Of a stretch of 64,000 nucleotides of DNA, positions 62,601 through 64,000 are shown one piece after another. The DNA is taken from contig JAAALK010000286.1 of NCBI GenBank assembly GCA_019279435.1, forward strand, positions 27,237,931 to 27,301,930, written 5' to 3'. Within the stretch, counting starts at the first letter, position 1; every line of letters starts with the position of its first letter. The notes under the pieces were generated by a model. That model saw only the letters and a list, made by a program, of their open reading frames with translations. It did no database searches and was not told where the DNA came from. Source of the DNA: Zizania palustris. Taxonomy: Eukaryota; Streptophyta; Magnoliopsida; Poales; Poaceae. The translations under genes were made by a program, and so were the position numbers.

Positions 62601-64000
62601 CAGCCCTCTCTGCGGACATCTTCCGGAGCCCTTGTCGAACAGGCCGGGCCTTCGGGTTTACAAGCAAGCTGTGCTCAATAATATCCCGATCGACTCCGGT
62701 GATATCTTTGTCAGACCAAGCGAAGACATCCAAATTTTCTTCTACGACCTTTTCCAAGGAAGTTGCAACTTCGGGAGGTAAATCTTTACCAAATTGAAAA
62801 GTGTATTCTTTACCATCTTTGACAATGACCTTCGTTGCAATCTCTCCTTCGGGACTTGGTCTTGGAAATGACTTCTTCGAAGCTTCGGAGGAGGCTGAAA
62901 AAATTTCTCCATTATCTTGGACACTGTTTACTTGCCTCGGATCAAGAGGAGGACCATGACCATATTCTGCCCTTCGAGCTATGGCTTGATCTCCGAAGAT
63001 TGTCAGAACTCCTGATTGCGTGGGCATCTTCATGCACAAGTAGTTGTGATGCGCCACAGCTCCGAACTGATTCAACATGCCTCGCCCAAAGATGACATTA
63101 TAAGCATACGGGGCATCCACCACATCAAAGATAACTTCTTCAGTTCGGGCTAGTAAACCTTCTCCGAAGGTTACTTCCAGGCCTATCTGGCCGAGTGCAT
63201 CTAGCGGAGGTCCTGCAAAGCCTTGCAGAGGACGAGCCGCTGGGAGGAGATGCTTCCGGGAAATGCATAACTGATCGAAGGCTTGTACAAATATGATATC
63301 TGCCGAGCTACCTCCGTCAATTAGCACCCTTCGGACTTCTGTCCCTGCAATATCAGCAGTAATAACCAATGGATCTGCATGCGGGAACTTGATACCAGCT
63401 GCATCCTCCGCAGAGAAAGATATTGGAACATGAGACCACTCCGGCATTGCAGCTGCAGATGACGAAGTCCCAATGTGGCCTACTTCTCGAACGTACTCTC
63501 TTCGCTGTCTCTTGGACATGCTTCCGAGGGTACCTCCTCCGGAGATAGGGAGAACTACTCTCTTCCCTCTATCTTGCCCTTCTTCTTGCTTCGGAGGTGG
63601 CATAACATTGGCCACCGGAGGATGCCTTGCAGCATCAGAATTTTCTATCCGCGCCACAGCCTGGACCGGCTCCGGGCGCACTGCTGCTGCTGGACTTCGG
63701 TCGGTACTACCTCGACCCGAAGTTCTCTCCAAGTATTCTCCCCGAAGGGTAAGAATAGCCTTGCAGGTGTCAGTTGCATGGCTTCGATTCTCTCCATGAA
63801 TACAACAAAAAAGGGTCTGGCCCTTGCCAGCCGTTTTCCCTGGCGGCCTCCAACCGCTGGACTTGTTCCCCGCAGACTGTGGAGCTCTTGGTGCAAACTT
63901 CTGCGGGGGTGCAATGTTTAATACTTCAGAGCGAGGGTGCTTTTGCCCTCTTCTTCTATCATGTTGCGCTTCGGAGACTGGTTCTTGCGGCTGTGCCGAA
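59647..64000 (-). pseudogene. gag-pol: Element E gag-pol, partial at window edge, three one-base deletions
   Basis: Same protein as D's from roughly residue 345 onward: knuckle, protease, reverse transcriptase with YMDD, both RNase H domains and integrase. Against D it lacks one T in a TTT run (59957-59958), one G in a GGGG run (60637-60639) and one A in an AAAA run (61652-61654), each shifting the frame. Otherwise the catalytic residues are unchanged. The frame is open to the window edge on the right. Because all three defects shorten homopolymers by one, they may not be biological. Confidence 0.92.

Larger units (their letters stand above)
54344..64000 (-). mobile_element. Element E: Tat-type Ty3/gypsy retrotransposon, runs off the window
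   Basis: From right to left: gag-pol (64000-59647), 62-bp repeats, accessory gene on the opposite strand (55297-58840), polypurine tract and the shared LTR. Its 5' LTR and the start of gag are outside the window. Sequence nearly identical to D where both exist. Confidence 0.9.

Noticed and set aside
1..64000. tRNA, rRNA, phage or bacterial defence genes
   Set aside because: No cloverleaf or rRNA-like sequence was recognised by eye, and all recognisable coding content is plant transposon or plant gene sequence.

Overview
The window is plant nuclear DNA, very probably from a grass (Poaceae). Evidence: Ty1/copia and Ty3/gypsy elements of the Sirevirus and Tat type, a CACTA transposon, an RPA-bearing Helitron, a Tourist-like MITE, and one GC-rich intronless ATL-type RING-H2 gene. 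There is no bacterial-style gene organisation. Almost the whole window is transposable elements in nested blocks; the RING-H2 gene at 16112-16702 is the only convincing host gene. The species cannot be named from this sequence.

Layout. (A) 1-11319: a decayed Sirevirus-like copia element, + strand. Its 5' LTR is cut by the window edge, and a 1286-bp solo LTR (4765-6050, 5-bp target duplication) splits its integrase. (F) 11320-14053: an old Tat-type gypsy pol fragment, - strand, adjoining A's 3' LTR. 14054-17262: a small remnant ORF, AT-rich intergenic DNA and the ATL67-like gene. (G) 17263-22172: a CACTA transposon whose 5' end is present twice, followed by a degenerate TNP2 transposase. (H) 22173-27514 and 46740-48651: a Helitron inserted in G, with an RPA-like spliced gene and a Helitron replicase remnant that lacks the Rep catalytic core. 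(B) 27515-46734: a Sirevirus inserted in H (target duplication GTGGT), with two 1.45-kb LTRs, gag, pol and an extra sense ORF. (C) 29096 into the gap: a Tat-type gypsy element inserted in B's gag, with a broken gag-pol, a 118-bp tandem repeat and an antisense accessory gene. 37504-38503 is exactly 1000 Ns. (D/E) 48652-64000: two nearly identical Tat-type elements on the - strand joined head to tail through one shared LTR (54344-54838). D has an intact 1798-codon gag-pol. E carries a five-exon accessory gene on the opposite strand with its own TATA box.

How the parts work together. In each autonomous element the LTR supplies the promoter (TATA boxes noted), the PBS and polypurine tract prime reverse transcription, Gag forms the particle, and Pol supplies protease, reverse transcriptase, RNase H and integrase. 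The Tat elements carry two RNase H domains and an antisense accessory gene between pol and the 3' LTR. The Sireviruses carry multiple polypurine tracts, and B also has clustered palindromes and a sense accessory ORF. The relative order of insertions is readable: G, then H, then B, then C. D/E also postdates H, because it truncates it.

Limits. All family assignments come from motif reading without database searches. Many frameshifts are one-base homopolymer length changes and may be sequencing errors rather than mutations.
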